A DNA stretch of 64,000 bases from Paractinoplanes atraurantiacus. Its GTDB lineage: Bacteria; Actinomycetota; Actinomycetes; Mycobacteriales; Micromonosporaceae. The translations under genes and the position numbers were made by a program. The notes beneath the pieces were generated by a model, which worked only from the letters and a program-made list of their open reading frames with translations, had not been told where the DNA came from and searched no databases. Shown piece after piece: positions 63,206-64,000 of this stretch. The stretch spans positions 19,867 to 83,866 of the forward strand of contig NZ_OBDY01000002.1 in NCBI RefSeq assembly GCF_900215205.1. The letters are read 5' to 3'. Position 1 is the first letter of the stretch, and each line of letters opens with the position of its first letter.

Positions 63206-64000
63206 GTGACTGATCCCTGCGCGAGGTGCGGCTCCGTTGACTGCGGGCATGCCACCGACCCCGACGCGACCGAGGTGGCCCGGGCGGACGCCGAGATCAC
63301 CGAGCTGATCCGGCGGCTCGGGGCGGCGCGTCTGGTTGTGACGGAAATCGAGAGGGCGCTCAACGAGGTGTGGGCGCGGCGCAACGCGGCTGCGGCGCGG
63401 GTACGGTCCCGGATGCCGGCCGCTGCCCCATCGCCCGCTCCGCGTTTCGCGCAAAATGTGCTTTTTCTGCTGGGTGGACTGCTGCTCGCGGTGGCCGCGG
63501 TCGTTTTCACGGCGGTGGCCTGGGCGCAGTTCGGGGTCGGCGGACGGGCCGTGGTGCTCGCCGGCTTCACCGGGGTGGCGCTCGCGGTGCCGCCGTTGGT
63601 GATCCGGCGCGGCCTGACGGCCACGGCCGAGACTTTCGCCGCGGTGGGCCTTCTTCTCACGCTGCTTGACGGGTACGCCGCCTGGCACGTCAACCTGTTC
63701 GGAGTCGCCGACGGCTCGGGATGGGGGTACGCGGCGGCGGTCTGCGCCGTGACCGGGGCCGTCGCGGCGGGGTACGAGCACTTCACGGGGCTGGTGGCGC
63801 CGCGATACGCCGCGTTGCTGGTGGCCCAGCCGGTGGTGCCGCTGCTGGCGGCGATGGCCGGGCCGGGACGTGCGGGCTGGGCGTTCGCCTTTGCCGGGGT
63901 GGCGGCGCTCGACGTGGTGGTGCTGGCCCCCGGGCGCCCGCCCCTGGCCGGTGGGCCGCTGCGCACGGCTGCCGTGCCGCTGCGCACGGCAGCCCTGCCG
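63206..64000 (+). CDS. SCO7613-like multi-pass membrane protein, cut by the window end
   Basis: An open frame from GTG 63206 to the window end (265 codons, no stop). The N-terminus has a small Cys cluster (DPCARCGSVDCGH), then a coiled-coil-like stretch (IERALNEVWARRNAAAARVR), then repeated hydrophobic segments (NVLFLLGGLLLAVAAVVFTA; AETFAAVGLLLTLLDGYAAW). This is the start of the large SCO7613-type membrane proteins, over 1000 residues in actinobacteria, of unknown function. It diverges from the ABC ATPase gene. The 3' part is outside the window. Confidence 0.8.
   Translation, partial: MTDPCARCGSVDCGHATDPDATEVARADAEITELIRRLGAARLVVTEIERALNEVWARRNAAAARVRSRMPAAAPSPAPRFAQNVLFLLGGLLLAVAAVVFTAVAWAQFGVGGRAVVLAGFTGVALAVPPLVIRRGLTATAETFAAVGLLLTLLDGYAAWHVNLFGVADGSGWGYAAAVCAVTGAVAAGYEHFTGLVAPRYAALLVAQPVVPLLAAMAGPGRAGWAFAFAGVAALDVVVLAPGRPPLAGGPLRTAAVPLRTAALP
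63956..63997 (+). repeat. 21-bp in-frame direct repeat
   Basis: CCGCTGCGCACGGCTGCCGTG (63956-63976) is followed by a copy with two changes (63977-63997). It encodes PLRTAAV/L twice in the SCO7613-like frame and may continue beyond the window. Confidence 0.8.

Overview
The window reads as high-GC actinobacterial DNA, most likely Micromonosporaceae (Actinoplanes-like); this is an inference from gene content. Signs are strong G/C third-position bias, many GTG starts, 4-bp ATGA/GTGA stop-start overlaps, an AfsR/SARP regulator, an SCO7613-like membrane protein, SigK/RskA, SigE-family and SigJ-type sigma factors, LLM and PPOX F420-type oxidoreductases, and sugar ABC importers without a local ATPase.

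Layout. 0-1.5 kb: an SDR-like gene with long in-frame minisatellites. 2-9.6 kb: an RpiR regulator followed by two complete binding-protein/permease sets, the second NgcEFG-like (N-acetylglucosamine/chitobiose), which probably share a distant ATPase. 9.6-13.4 kb: an AraC regulator divergent from an atypical SDR, then an alpha/beta hydrolase and a GlcD-like FAD oxidase. 13.4-18.7 kb: a 1612-residue NACHT/STAND-type NTPase translationally coupled to a 149-residue partner; this is the best candidate for an uncharacterised (possibly defence or signalling) system. 19.3-22.4 kb: two sigma factor modules. 22.5-25.3 kb: LysR, aldo-keto reductase and a beta-hydroxyacid dehydrogenase-like enzyme. 25.4-31.2 kb: an orphan PolA-like polymerase, then metH behind what looks like a complete SAH riboswitch, then a rhodanese. 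31.2-34.2 kb: an Asp-box sialidase-like protein, a membrane protein, and a P450 with its ferredoxin. 34.7-43.8 kb: regulators (NarL type, AfsR type), a broken acyl-CoA synthetase, SGNH hydrolase, GH43 and small membrane proteins. 43.9-46.3 kb: an intact two-component system and a broken FNT channel. 46.4-49.9 kb: a small secreted protein, SnoaL-like, TetR, a large repeat tract and a quinone-oxidoreductase-like protein. 49.9-56.9 kb: a GAF-GAF-SpoIIE phosphatase and divergent alpha-glucan enzymes (GH63-like; debranching-like plus HAD). 56.9-58.4 kb: gene debris with a collapsed kinase/regulator pair. 58.4-64 kb: F420-type oxidoreductases, SigJ beside a broken FAD oxidoreductase, an ABC transporter and a membrane protein cut by the window end.

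Two themes cross the window. First, minisatellites with periods that are mostly multiples of three (15, 21, 30, 36, 54 bp) sit inside or against reading frames. Second, at least five genes have lost internal blocks while their ends stay recognisable (acyl-CoA synthetase, FNT channel, histidine kinase, response regulator, FAD oxidoreductase); the first SDR may be a sixth. Whether this is genuine decay or collapsed assembly of GC-rich DNA cannot be decided from the sequence alone.

The clearest regulatory element lies upstream of metH. Its ligand-bound pseudoknot strand overlaps the strand that would otherwise pair with the metH Shine-Dalgarno, which predicts a translational ON switch.
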